Below, in pieces: positions 1 to 8,685 of a DNA stretch of 64,000 nt. Each line of letters opens with the position of its first letter. Within the stretch, counting starts at the first letter, position 1. The notes beneath the pieces are model-generated. The model worked only from the letters and a program-made list of their open reading frames with translations. It was not told where the DNA came from and did not search any database. Source of the DNA: Lewinellaceae bacterium (GTDB lineage Bacteria > Bacteroidota > Bacteroidia > Chitinophagales > Saprospiraceae); NCBI GenBank assembly GCA_020636405.1, contig JACJXW010000004.1, forward strand, positions 2,530,001-2,594,000, in the 5' to 3' direction. The translations under genes and the position numbers were made by a program.

Positions 1-686
1 GGAGCATCCACACAACCCCGGTGGCCAACCTGCGGCCTACCAACGCTGTAGCCTTCCGGGATTCCCTGCACGGCCTGCTGCTGGCGGCAAGCGGGGCCGA
101 CGGGGCGCCCTTCCACCCGGCAGGCCCCAGTGGATTCAGGACCCAGGATGGAGGCTTGTCCTGGACGCCGATCCGGGTACCGAAAGACCTGGAAACCGTC
201 AGTTATGTGCCTGGCTCCGGAGGCGTGTATATGGGAACCCGCGGATACCTGGGGGAACTGTACTACTACATTTCTAAGGATGACGGCAACAGCTGGCAAG
301 AGTTCAGTTCTGAATCACTCCGAAATATACAGTTTACCGCCGCCGGGAGCGGCTGGGCAGTGGGGCGTTCCGATAGAGGCGCCTTGTACCGATGGGAAGG
401 GCCTCCACTTGCCGCTGCCCTGGCGAGCGAACCGGTTCAGGCCTTGCCTTATTACGAAGGGTTCGAAAATGGCCATCCGCAGGATTATTACATCGAAGCA
501 ATGGGGGCCACTACCGATTTCGAACATGTGCTCGGATACTACCTCGAAACCCTGGGGGTTCCGGAACATGGAGGTTTTGCGGGCATAATGTTCAACAACT
601 ACTTCAGCATAACGCATTTTTGGAGCAGGCCTGCGCCATTTGGCGCGGGCTGCTTCGTTTGCGATATGGGCTTCAACTGGCCGTAA
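1..686 (+). CDS. 3' end of secreted BNR/sialidase-like repeat protein, partial and possibly truncated
   Basis: The reading frame is already open at the left edge of the window, so the 5' end lies outside it. The visible part has BNR/Asp-box-like text (a 'TQDGGLSW' and a 'SKDDGNSWQ' segment), as in beta-propellers of the sialidase or photosystem II assembly-factor type. It then changes to a 'YYEGFENG..P' segment typical of the start of a jelly-roll ('choice-of-anchor' or MAM-like) domain in Bacteroidota secreted proteins. The domain stops abruptly at the TAA at 684-686, with no T9SS C-terminal signal. The same frame stays open for about 20 more codons after the stop. I infer a C-terminally truncated surface or secreted protein; a decayed gene is possible. 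Family assignment is moderate and function unknown. Confidence 0.55.
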   Translation, partial: SIHTTPVANLRPTNAVAFRDSLHGLLLAASGADGAPFHPAGPSGFRTQDGGLSWTPIRVPKDLETVSYVPGSGGVYMGTRGYLGELYYYISKDDGNSWQEFSSESLRNIQFTAAGSGWAVGRSDRGALYRWEGPPLAAALASEPVQALPYYEGFENGHPQDYYIEAMGATTDFEHVLGYYLETLGVPEHGGFAGIMFNNYFSITHFWSRPAPFGAGCFVCDMGFNWP

Positions 687-905
687 GATGTTTTAGAGCG
701 GGAGGCAACGATATTATCCAATGCGGGGCTGATGTGGAAGGCCTCACCTTAGGTTGTTTTTATGCTTGCTCTTCAGCAAATAATTACAAAAAATTCATAT
801 CTTGCCCATCCTTCTGAAAATTTACTGCCCTTAAACGAAACAGCCTCTGAGTACCTGGGATATTCATTTCTGCTTTATCTCCTCCGTTATCAACTATACT
901 CAACG

Positions 906-986
906 GCAATAGGTTTTGTGCATTAGCCTGCCCCGCCCCTTAATCCCCTAAAGGGGCCCAACGCACAAATGCACAAAACCTATTGC
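906..986. repeat. 19-bp perfect inverted repeat in intergenic region 687-1035
   Basis: Arms 906-924 and 968-986 are perfect reverse complements (core GCAATAGGTTTTGTGCA). The 43-bp loop holds a smaller CCCCT/AGGGG hairpin at 945-956. It lies between the truncated BNR gene and the next CDS. It could act as a transcript end structure or be a small palindromic repeat element. I see no gene in 687-1035. Confidence 0.6.
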
Positions 987-1035
987 AACACAGTATAAAC
1001 AGATTCATTCTCATACATCCCAATCCACAGCCACT

Positions 1036-3324
1036 ATGCGACCCATTAAAGCTTTGTTTTGCATTGCGTTCATGCTATTCACAGCCTCACTACTGCCTGC
1101 CCAGGCGCCCACCGTTCAGGACTGCCTGGGGGCAATTCCCATCTGCCAGCCGGTGTACACCGAAAACCAGGTGCTGCCCGGGGGCGGCAATTATCCCAAT
1201 GAGGTCAACTCCTTCATCAGCTGCCTCGACGGCGAGGATTATTCCATCTGGTATACTTTTACCGTTCACGAGTCGGGCGATTTTGGTTTCGTGCTCACTC
1301 CCAATAATTCCCTCGACGATTACGACTGGGCGCTGTTCAACATCACCAATGCAGACTGCGACGACATCTACAACAACTCCAGCCTCCTGGTCAGCTGCAA
1401 TGCTGCCGGAGGCACCGCTTTCAACCCCAATGCCTGTAGCGGCCCCACCGGCGCTACCGGCGCCTCTTCCTACGACATTCAGGGTGCGGGCTGTTTTTCC
1501 AACCCTCCCGGCTTTAGCGATGGCTTTTCTCCTTTCAACGACCTGATCCCCGTCACAGCAGGCAACACCTATGTGCTGATGGTTTCCAACTGGTCAGCCT
1601 CCACTTCCGGGTATTCCATCGACTTCGGTATTTCCGACGTCAATATCTTCGACTTCGAAGCGCCCGAGCTGGATGAACTCAACCTGCCCTCTTCCTGCAA
1701 CGATAATTCCATCACCTTTACCTTCAGCGAGAACGTCGACTGCAGCACCATCTCGGAGGCCAATTTCACCCTCACCGGCCCGGGAGGAGAAAGTTATTCC
1801 ATTGCCCTGGCCTCCACCATCTGCGATGCCGGTGGAGAGTACCACGACGCTTTTACCTTGTCCGTTTCACCGGCATTGGTGGATTCGGGTATGTATACGC
1901 TGGAAGTGATCTCCGAAGCACCCAGTCCGGTTACCGACGTGTGCGGCAACCCCTTGGCGTCCAGCAGCCATCCTTTCCTGCTGAATTCTCCCGGCTTGCC
2001 TTCCGTCGACCTGGGTGCGGACCAGGGCATCTGCAACGGGCAGTCGGTGCAACTCGACGCCACCAGCCCGCAGGCTACTTACCTGTGGCAGAATGGCTCT
2101 ACATCGCCCACCTTGGCCGCAACGAGTTCCGGTACTTATGCGGTGACCGTCACCAACGCCTGCGGGCAGGCTTCCGATGCGGTGGAGATCAGCCTGCTCA
2201 GCGGGGCCCCGGTTGTGGCGTTGGGTGCGGACACTGCCTTATGCAATGGAACGCAGCTCGTGCTGGACGCCACCGCCGAAGAGGCTGCCTATCTGTGGCA
2301 GGACGGCAGCACCAGCCCTACCTACACCGTGGCTTCCGCGGGAAGTTACGCGGTGACCGTTACCAACGCTTGCGGCGAGGATACGGGTGAATTAACCATC
2401 ACCTATACTGCGCCCCTTTCGGTAAGCCTGGACCAGGAATACAATGCCTGTGAAGGAGATGAAGTGACGCTGGACGTTTCCAATCCGTCCGCGGCCTATT
2501 TATGGCAGGACGGATCCACCAACCCGAATTTCCTGGTGAAGGAAGGCGGCGCCTACGCCGTGACCGTCACGAACGACTGTCAAACCCTGACGGCCAGTAC
2601 GGTGGTCAACTTTATCGAGCTGCCTGTTGCCAGCCTGGGCGACGATGTTGCCCTTTGCGAGGGAGAAACACTGGCCCTGGATGTAACTCAAAATGGCGCT
2701 TCCTATCTATGGCAGGATGGCAGCTCGTCTTCCACGATAATGGTGACAGCCAGCGGCGCCTATTCCGTAACCGTCCTCAATGCTTGCGGAGAGGCTGAAG
2801 ATGCTATTCAGGCCACCTATATCCCCCGTATTGGAGACATCGACCTGGGCGAGGCGCGTTACCTTTGCTCCGGCCGGGTGGTTTTCGATGTCAATGCTCA
2901 CGACTTTGCCTCCTACCGCTGGCAGGATGGCAATAATCAGCCCCGGTACGAGGCTTCCCGCCCTGGCCTGTACGTGGTGGAGGTCTACAGCGATTGTGAA
3001 ACGGTGGTGGATTCGGTGACGCTGTTCGAATGCGAGTTTTGCAATGTCTATATCCCCAATGCCTTCTCTCCCAACGACGACGGCCGCAACGACCTTTTCC
3101 TTCCCCAGCCCGCCTGCGAAATGATGGACTACGAGTTCCTGGTTTTCGACCGCTGGGGCAACCAGCTCTTTGCTTCGAATAACCCCAGGGAGGGCTGGGA
3201 CGGCCGGTCGAAAGGTAAAACCCTTCCTGCCGGCGTTTACGCCTGGGCGCTGTCTTATACCGTCGAGGCCAATGGACAGATGGAGAAGCGGAGTACGATG
3301 GGGGATATTGTACTGGTGCGGTAG
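1036..3324 (+). CDS. Secreted Ig-like repeat protein with type B T9SS sorting domain
   Basis: A 762-residue exported protein. Residues 1-23 form a signal peptide (MRPIKALFCIAF, then a hydrophobic run ending in PAQA), which supports the ATG at 1036. Residues ~25-200 form a cysteine-containing N-terminal domain with 'DYSIWYTF' and 'GNTYVLMVSNW' strands, like the beta-sandwich domains of gliding-associated proteins. Residues ~320-660 hold five Ig-like repeats of ~80 residues, each with a YLWQDGS-like strand followed by YAVTVTNACG. From residue ~669 a type B C-terminal domain begins at NVYIPNAFSPNDDGRNDLF and runs through FDRWGNQLF to the end. Type B domains direct export through T9SS and often need a PorP/SprF partner; one is encoded at 45335. 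A role in adhesion or matrix is inferred only from architecture. Confidence 0.85.
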   Translation: MRPIKALFCIAFMLFTASLLPAQAPTVQDCLGAIPICQPVYTENQVLPGGGNYPNEVNSFISCLDGEDYSIWYTFTVHESGDFGFVLTPNNSLDDYDWALFNITNADCDDIYNNSSLLVSCNAAGGTAFNPNACSGPTGATGASSYDIQGAGCFSNPPGFSDGFSPFNDLIPVTAGNTYVLMVSNWSASTSGYSIDFGISDVNIFDFEAPELDELNLPSSCNDNSITFTFSENVDCSTISEANFTLTGPGGESYSIALASTICDAGGEYHDAFTLSVSPALVDSGMYTLEVISEAPSPVTDVCGNPLASSSHPFLLNSPGLPSVDLGADQGICNGQSVQLDATSPQATYLWQNGSTSPTLAATSSGTYAVTVTNACGQASDAVEISLLSGAPVVALGADTALCNGTQLVLDATAEEAAYLWQDGSTSPTYTVASAGSYAVTVTNACGEDTGELTITYTAPLSVSLDQEYNACEGDEVTLDVSNPSAAYLWQDGSTNPNFLVKEGGAYAVTVTNDCQTLTASTVVNFIELPVASLGDDVALCEGETLALDVTQNGASYLWQDGSSSSTIMVTASGAYSVTVLNACGEAEDAIQATYIPRIGDIDLGEARYLCSGRVVFDVNAHDFASYRWQDGNNQPRYEASRPGLYVVEVYSDCETVVDSVTLFECEFCNVYIPNAFSPNDDGRNDLFLPQPACEMMDYEFLVFDRWGNQLFASNNPREGWDGRSKGKTLPAGVYAWALSYTVEANGQMEKRSTMGDIVLVR

Positions 3325-3393
3325 GTGAATGTAAACTTATTTTACTCCAGGTAACTATCTTAGCCCCTTAATTCTAACCAAACCAAAACCGCC

Positions 3394-4797
3394 ATGCCCA
3401 ACCCAAATACCCGCCTGGAGCACGACCTGCTCGGCGAGATGCAGATCCCTGCCGAAGCCTATTACGGCATTCAGACCCAGCGCGCCCTGGAAAACTTCCA
3501 GATCAGCGGTGTCAGGCTTTACTTCTTCCCCGAACTCATCGAGGCGCTGGCGGAGGTAAAACTCGCCGCTGCTCTGGCCAACCACGAGCTGGGCTTCCTG
3601 CCTACACCCATCAAGGATGCCATCGAGGGGGCCTGCCGGGAGATCATGGCCGGGCGCTGGCACGATCAGTTCCAGGTAGATATGGTGCAGGGCGGCGCCG
3701 GCACCTCCACGAATATGAATGCCAACGAGGTGATCGCCAACCGGGCGCTGGAATTGATGGGGCGTCAAAAAGGAGAATACCCGTACTGCCACCCCAACGA
3801 CCATGTCAACCTCTCGCAATCGACCAACGACGCCTATCCCACTGCGCTGAAGATCGCTCTGATCAAAAGTAAGAACAGCCTGGAAAAGGAACTGAAGGCC
3901 CTGATCAAAAGCTTCCGGAAGAAGGGTAAACAGTTCGCCCCTATCATCAAGATCGGGCGCACCCAGTTACAGGACGCCGTGCCCATCAGCCTGGGCCAGT
4001 CCTTCGATGCCTTTGCTGTGACCCTGGAGGAGGAAGTGCAGCGGCTGGAACACAACGCCCGCCTTTTCCTGGAGGTGAACATGGGGGGCACGGCTATCGG
4101 CACCGGCATCAACACCTCCCCCCTCTACGTCAGGTCGGTCGTCGCTCACCTCCGGAATATTACCGGATACAAGATTGTCAAGGCCAAGGACCTGATCGAA
4201 GCCACGCAGGATACCGGCGCTTTCATCATGTTCTCCTCCGCGGTCAAGCGCCTGGCCGTCAAGCTGTCCAAGATCAGCAACGACCTGAGGCTGCTGTCCT
4301 CCGGCCCGCGTGCCGGCTTCAACGAGATCAACCTGCCGCCCATGCAGCCTGGTTCCTCCATTATGCCCGGCAAAGTCAATCCGGTCATCCCTGAGGTGGT
4401 CAACCAGATCGCTTTCAAGGTGATCGGCAACGACCTGGCCGTCACCCTGGCGGTCGAGGCCGGCCAGTTGGAGCTCAACGCCTTCGAGCCCATCATGGCG
4501 GCCAGCTTGTTCGAGTCGATTTCCATGCTGAAGAACGGGATGCGCACCCTGAGAGAAAAATGCATCGACGGCATCACCGCCAATGCGGAAGTATGCAGGC
4601 AGGCGGTGCGCAACAGCATCAGCATCGTTACGCTCCTCAATCCGATTTTGGGTTACGAAACCTGTTCGGCCCTTTCGAAGGAAGCGCTGAAGACGGGAAA
4701 GAGCCTGTACGGCCTGGTGCTGGAAAAGGGGCTGATGACAGATGCGGAGCTGGACGAGGCGCTACAGCCGGAAAAGATGATCCGCCCGCAGTTGTAA
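3394..4797 (+). CDS. aspA: Aspartate ammonia-lyase
   Basis: Catalyses reversible deamination of L-aspartate to fumarate and ammonia in the cytosol. The 467-residue length and collinear sequence match AspA rather than fumarase C: N-terminal R.E.DLLGE..IPA.AYYGI.T.RA.ENF, then QGGAGTSTNMN, NPNDHVN.SQSTNDAYPTA and GRTQLQDAVP. The superfamily signature GSSIMPGKVN is at residues 320-329 and contains the catalytic serine of the flexible SS loop. The C-terminal GLMTDAELDEAL helix also fits AspA. The gene stands alone: a secreted protein gene ends 69 bp upstream, and a perfect hairpin follows one base after the stop. It probably links amino-acid use to the TCA cycle. I see no clear -7/-33 element in the short upstream gap. 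Confidence 0.95.
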   Translation: MPNPNTRLEHDLLGEMQIPAEAYYGIQTQRALENFQISGVRLYFFPELIEALAEVKLAAALANHELGFLPTPIKDAIEGACREIMAGRWHDQFQVDMVQGGAGTSTNMNANEVIANRALELMGRQKGEYPYCHPNDHVNLSQSTNDAYPTALKIALIKSKNSLEKELKALIKSFRKKGKQFAPIIKIGRTQLQDAVPISLGQSFDAFAVTLEEEVQRLEHNARLFLEVNMGGTAIGTGINTSPLYVRSVVAHLRNITGYKIVKAKDLIEATQDTGAFIMFSSAVKRLAVKLSKISNDLRLLSSGPRAGFNEINLPPMQPGSSIMPGKVNPVIPEVVNQIAFKVIGNDLAVTLAVEAGQLELNAFEPIMAASLFESISMLKNGMRTLREKCIDGITANAEVCRQAVRNSISIVTLLNPILGYETCSALSKEALKTGKSLYGLVLEKGLMTDAELDEALQPEKMIRPQL

Positions 4798-4833
4798 CTC
4801 CTAACGGGCCACTTTAAAGTGGCCCGTTAGGAG
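4798..4833. terminator. Perfect 36-nt palindrome, terminator downstream of aspA
   Basis: Arms 4798-4815 and 4816-4833 are exact reverse complements (18 bp each, no unpaired centre). They start immediately after the aspA stop and lie between convergent aspA and cysM, so the hairpin could end transcription from both sides. There is no long T run. The ACGGGCCACTT core recurs at 56989-57012. Confidence 0.75.
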
Positions 4834-4889
4834 TAAGAGCAGCCGTGTTCCTTCCGGCAAGGGTTGTTGCCGCCGATAAATCGGTTATC

Positions 4890-5774
4890 TCACTCAAAAA
4901 TCCCACTCGAAAGATACCGGTCCCCCCGGTCGCAAACAATAAATACGACCACTCCTTCCTCCAATTCTTCCGCCAGTTTGGCCGCAGCGGCGCAGGCCCC
5001 GCCGCTGCTCATGCCGGCGAAGACGGCTTCCTCCTGTGCCAGCCGGCGCATCATGGTGGTGGCCTCGTCCTGGGAGACGTCGATGATGCGGTCCACTCGT
5101 TCCGGTTCAAATATCTTCGGAAGGAATTCGGGTGACCAACGCCGGATGCCCGGAATGCGGGAGCCGTCGGTAGGCTGTACGCCGACGATCTGCACGCCGG
5201 GGTTTTGCTCCTTGAGGAAGCGGGAGGTGCCCATAATGGTGCCGGTAGTGCCCATAGAGGAGACGAAGTGGGTCACTTTCCCCTCGGTATCGCGCCAGAC
5301 CTCCGGGCCGGTGGTACGGTAGTGTATACCCCAGTTGTCGGGGTTGGCAAATTGGTTGAGCATCAGGTAGCCGCCGCCGGCCACCATCTCGTCGGCCAAC
5401 TGGCGGGAGTACTCGATGCCTCCTTTTTCGGGAGGGGTGAGAATGACTTCCGCGCCGTAGGCACGCATGGCCTGTGCCCGCTCAGCGGTGGAATCTCCCG
5501 GGAGGAGCAGGGTGATCTCCACCCCGAATTTGCGGGCGATCATGGCCAGTGCGATGCCCGTATTGCCGCTGGTGGCCTCGATGAGGCGCATGCCGGGCTG
5601 GAGCTCGCCCCGGTCGAGCGCCCCCTTTATCATCCCATAGGCGGCCCGGTCCTTGACGCTGCCGCCGGGGTTCTGTCCTTCGAGTTTGCCAAAGACGCGT
5701 ACGCCGGGCTTTTTAATAATGGTTTCGATCTCAACGAGAGGTGTATTTCCGACGAGTTGGAGAACGGTGCTCAT
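4890..5774 (-). CDS. cysM: Cysteine synthase B (O-acetylserine sulfhydrylase, CysM type)
   Basis: A PLP enzyme that makes L-cysteine from O-acetylserine and sulfide or thiosulfate. At 294 residues it has the usual CysM length. The PLP lysine is K41 in NPGGSVKDR, the substrate-binding TSGNTG loop is at 68-73, and the phosphate-binding loop is GTTGTIMGTSRFL. The 'GSRIPGIRRW' segment is characteristic of CysM, as opposed to CysK. CysE, which makes the substrate, lies 4 kb away on the same strand. The gene is transcribed away from the 5862 gene and converges on aspA. The ATG at 5774 gives the standard N-terminus (VLQLVGNTPLVEI). Confidence 0.93.
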   Translation of the reverse strand: MSTVLQLVGNTPLVEIETIIKKPGVRVFGKLEGQNPGGSVKDRAAYGMIKGALDRGELQPGMRLIEATSGNTGIALAMIARKFGVEITLLLPGDSTAERAQAMRAYGAEVILTPPEKGGIEYSRQLADEMVAGGGYLMLNQFANPDNWGIHYRTTGPEVWRDTEGKVTHFVSSMGTTGTIMGTSRFLKEQNPGVQIVGVQPTDGSRIPGIRRWSPEFLPKIFEPERVDRIIDVSQDEATTMMRRLAQEEAVFAGMSSGGACAAAAKLAEELEEGVVVFIVCDRGDRYLSSGIFE

Positions 5775-5861
5775 AAGGTTTTTTTGCTTTTTACCTTTTT
5801 TAGTAGATATTTAGAAAATGCCTGGTAACAGCAGAAAGTTCGCCAGAAAAAGATTAAACCT

Positions 5862-6527
5862 ATGTATCCCAGCTGTGAAATCCGTTGGTTTTTTGCAGGG
5901 CCTCCCGAAGGCCTTCTGGCCTGGTTCGATTCCCTCGGTATGCGGTTCGATGGCCCGGCGGGCGCCCAAAGGGTAGACCATTATCTCCTGATCGCCAATG
6001 GGGATAATATGGGCATTAAGCTGCGGGAGGGCAACGTTGAGGTAAAGCATCGGACAGCGCGTCTGGGAGAGTGGGATTTCCCTGATATCGATGCCAAAGG
6101 CATGGCCGAGCACTGGATCAAATGGAGTTTCCGGTTAGACCAAGCGGATGCCCTTTCCCAACACCTCATCCGGGAAGGCCGGCCGGAGTGGATCGCCGTA
6201 GCCAAAGAACGGCTGGGGTATACCTACCATTTTCAGGAGGGAGGCCCCGCCCTCCGGCTGCCTCTGGGCAATTGGGCGCCGGAAGGTTGCCAGGTGGAAC
6301 TCACGAGGATCGGCGTCCGGGGAAAAGCTTTTTACACCTTTGGTTTAGAGTCCTTCAGCGATAATGGCCAGTTGGAAAGAAACCTGAAAATGGGGGCGGA
6401 GGCCGTCTTTCCCGCTTTTAGGAAATGGGGTGTGGAGAGTGGTTGGCCTCAGCCGGAGCTGGAGTTCAGGGGCGGCGTATCGATGGGGTATCCCGCCTTT
6501 CTGCTCGGCCATTTGCAGGTAGAATGA
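5862..6527 (+). CDS. Hypothetical protein, possible CYTH-like fold
   Basis: A 221-residue soluble protein without signal peptide or membrane segment. The N-terminus (EIRWFF) followed by a 'VDHYLLIANGDNMGIKLREGNVEVKHR' type pattern (residues ~44-70) resembles the alternating acidic/basic strands of CYTH-superfamily proteins (triphosphate tunnel enzymes such as adenylate cyclase class IV or inorganic triphosphatase). The later segment VELTRIGVRGKAFYTFGLE could supply further tunnel strands. The fold call is an inference from pattern only and no catalytic function is claimed. The gene is divergent from cysM (87 bp between starts) and convergent with rtcB. Confidence 0.7.
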   Translation: MYPSCEIRWFFAGPPEGLLAWFDSLGMRFDGPAGAQRVDHYLLIANGDNMGIKLREGNVEVKHRTARLGEWDFPDIDAKGMAEHWIKWSFRLDQADALSQHLIREGRPEWIAVAKERLGYTYHFQEGGPALRLPLGNWAPEGCQVELTRIGVRGKAFYTFGLESFSDNGQLERNLKMGAEAVFPAFRKWGVESGWPQPELEFRGGVSMGYPAFLLGHLQVE

Positions 6528-6585
6528 TCTAGAAGCATCCTAATCGATCCTAATAGATCAGTGTACTATTGTCCTGGGGGAGGCT

Positions 6586-8034
6586 CTACCCCTTCACCAC
6601 GCCCAACGGGCGCAACTTCACCACCTTCTTTGCGATCCCCGCCTGGTGCACAGTTTCCACCACGAGGTCCACGTCTTTGTAGGCGATGGGCGCTTCCTCG
6701 GCCACTCCGCGGTGGGAACCGGCCTGAATATAGATGCCTTTTTCCTTCAGTTCGCGGATCAGTTTGGGCGCATCGACCTGTTTCTTGGCGCCGCGCCGCG
6801 ACAGCCGCCGTCCGGCTCCGTGACAGGTGGAGCCAAAGGAAGAAACCATACTCTCATCCGTTCCGGACAGCACATAGGAAGCAGTGCCCATGCTGCCGGG
6901 GATCAGCACCGGTTGGCCGAAGGGGCGGTAGGCTTCGGGCAGCTCTCCGTAATGGGGCCCGAAAGCCCGGGTGGCGCCCTTGCGGTGAACGATGACTTTC
7001 ATTTTTTCCCCGTCTATCACATGGTCTTCGATCTTGGCGATGTTGTGGGCAACATCGTACATCAGTTTCAGCTCGCCCCCGGCCTTGCCGAATACGTTGC
7101 TCCATGCCTTGCGGCATTCCGCCGTGATCACCTGGCGGTTGCACCAGGCGAAATTGGCGGCAGCACACATGGCCTTGAAGTAGTCCTGGCCTTCGGGAGA
7201 GCTGAGCGGCACGCAGGCCAGTTCCCGGTCGGGCAGGCTGATCCCGTACTTGGGCATGGCGCCCATCATGATGCGCAGGTAGTCGGTGGCCACCTGATGG
7301 CCCAGCCCGCGCGACCCCGTATGGATGAGGATGGTAATCTGGTGGAGTTTCAGCCCGTAGGCGGCGGCAGCCTCTTCGTCGAAAACCTGGCCAACGCGCC
7401 CCACCTCGACAAAATGGTTGCCAGAACCGATGGTGCCGAGCTGGTCGCGTCCCCGTTTTTTAGCCGGATCCGAAACCTTTCCCGGGTCGGCATCCGGCAG
7501 GCAGCCGTGGCTTTCGGTATATTCCAGGTCGGCCGGGGCGCCGTGCCCGTGCTCGACTGCCCAGGCGGCGCCATTGCGCAGTACCTGATCCATTTCCTTG
7601 GCCGATAACTTTACGAAGCCGCCTTTACCCATGCCCGAAGGCACCTGGCGGTACATCTCTTTAGACAGTTCCTCCAGCCGGTGTTTGACCTCGTTGTAGG
7701 AAAGGTCCGAGATAAGTAACCGAACGCCACAGTTGATATCATAGCCGATGCCGCCCGGAGAGATCACGCCGTCCGGATAGCGCGTAGCAGCCACTCCGCC
7801 GATGGGGAATCCGTAGCCTTCGTGCACATCCGGCATCACCATAGACGCCTTGACGATGCCCGGCAGGGTAGCCACATTGGCCAGTTGCTCGAGCGAACGG
7901 TCGTTGAGGATGGCGTCCAGCAACTCTTCCAACGCATACACGCGGGCGGGTACCCGCATATCCGGGCGGGTTTCTTTAGGGAGCTCCCAGAGATAGTCCT
8001 GCAGTTTGGTGAGCTGGTTTTTTTTAATGGACAT
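6586..8034 (-). CDS. rtcB: RtcB RNA-splicing/repair ligase
   Basis: GTP- and Mn-dependent RNA ligase joining 2',3'-cyclic phosphate (or 3'-phosphate) ends to 5'-OH ends; it serves in tRNA splicing or RNA repair. At 482 residues it matches the long RtcB type. Visible motifs are MPDVHEGYGFPIGG (67-80), the metal-binding DINCGVR (99-105, C102), GSGNHFVEVG and the C-terminal STCHGAGRRLSR, in which H405 corresponds to the histidine that becomes guanylylated. The archease gene lies just upstream on the same strand (187 bp gap), matching the known partnership in which archease speeds the RtcB guanylylation cycle. The gap holds a strong inverted repeat that may control rtcB. Confidence 0.96.
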   Translation of the reverse strand: MSIKKNQLTKLQDYLWELPKETRPDMRVPARVYALEELLDAILNDRSLEQLANVATLPGIVKASMVMPDVHEGYGFPIGGVAATRYPDGVISPGGIGYDINCGVRLLISDLSYNEVKHRLEELSKEMYRQVPSGMGKGGFVKLSAKEMDQVLRNGAAWAVEHGHGAPADLEYTESHGCLPDADPGKVSDPAKKRGRDQLGTIGSGNHFVEVGRVGQVFDEEAAAAYGLKLHQITILIHTGSRGLGHQVATDYLRIMMGAMPKYGISLPDRELACVPLSSPEGQDYFKAMCAAANFAWCNRQVITAECRKAWSNVFGKAGGELKLMYDVAHNIAKIEDHVIDGEKMKVIVHRKGATRAFGPHYGELPEAYRPFGQPVLIPGSMGTASYVLSGTDESMVSSFGSTCHGAGRRLSRRGAKKQVDAPKLIRELKEKGIYIQAGSHRGVAEEAPIAYKDVDLVVETVHQAGIAKKVVKLRPLGVVKG

Positions 8035-8081
8035 AAATGCTTCTGGTTTCTTTTAAAGTTCGGATAAGCCGTAGAAAACCG

Positions 8082-8123
8082 TTACTTTTATAATCGTTAT
8101 TTTCATAATGATTATAAAAGTAA
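8082..8123. promoter_or_regulatory. AT-rich 19-bp inverted repeat upstream of rtcB
   Basis: Arms 8082-8100 and 8105-8123 are reverse complements with one mismatch (core ACTTTTATAATC) and a 4-bp centre. It sits 48 bp upstream of the rtcB start. A further related half (TAATGATTAT) follows at 8121-8130. This is the layout of an operator for a dimeric regulator, but no regulator gene is nearby. Confidence 0.5.
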
Positions 8124-8171
8124 TGATTATATTTGTAACGATCTTTCCTCTGTTTACGGTTCTTTAACCCT

Positions 8172-8207
8172 CGCCCGGGGCAATCCGTTCCAAGCCGGGC
8201 GTTTTTT
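8172..8207 (+). terminator. Hairpin plus T6 on + strand in archease-rtcB gap
   Basis: The 7-bp GC-rich arms 8172-8178 and 8195-8201 (CGCCCGG/CCGGGCG) are followed by six T at 8202-8207, a standard intrinsic terminator on the + strand. No annotated + strand gene precedes it, while a TATATTTG element lies at 8126-8133. A short + strand RNA of about 70 nt is therefore possible. Confidence 0.45.
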
Positions 8208-8221
8208 CCGGTAGGATTTTT

Positions 8222-8638
8222 TTAAATATCAAAAATGAGCGGTGTTTCCCATTGTCCCTGATTATTCTGTTGGACATTGGCCTCGTGGTAGGTCACCGCC
8301 TTGATATCTTCTTCAAAACCATTGGCCGGGCGGCCGGCGATATGGGCCTGCAGGTGGGTGGGGTTCAGTTCCAGTATGGTGAGCTCGCAGAAAACAGCTT
8401 TGTGTTCATGGGCCAGGGTCAGCACATCGGACAGGAAATCGATCAGCAAGGTTGTATCATCCATTGAGCTTACCGTAACCATTTGATTGATGATACAGGG
8501 GCAGGGTTTCCGGCAGGCGTCGGGTTTGATGATCTGGTTCATCGCTTCGAAGCCTGCCTGGAAGAGTTCCTCCCTGCTGTCGGCCTTGAGATGGAGCCGG
8601 ATGTCGGCAGTGTGCGAAAGGTGTTCTATAGTGTACAT
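8222..8638 (-). CDS. Archease, RtcB activator
   Basis: A 138-residue protein matching archease: N-terminal 'EHLSHTADIRLHLKADSREELF' (the invariant D12 is in HTADI), central LLIDFLSDVLTLA, and C-terminal IKAVTYHEANV followed by a short acidic tail. Archeases bind metal through conserved acidic residues and stimulate RtcB to complete multiple turnovers and to use a wider range of nucleotides. It is encoded directly upstream of rtcB on the same strand, so co-function is strongly supported. The 187-bp gap contains regulatory-looking DNA, so the two genes may have separate promoters. Confidence 0.92.
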   Translation of the reverse strand: MYTIEHLSHTADIRLHLKADSREELFQAGFEAMNQIIKPDACRKPCPCIINQMVTVSSMDDTTLLIDFLSDVLTLAHEHKAVFCELTILELNPTHLQAHIAGRPANGFEEDIKAVTYHEANVQQNNQGQWETPLIFDI

Positions 8639-8685
8639 GGCTGTTAATATAACTATTCCTCCGGCAAAACTACTGCAACCTCACT

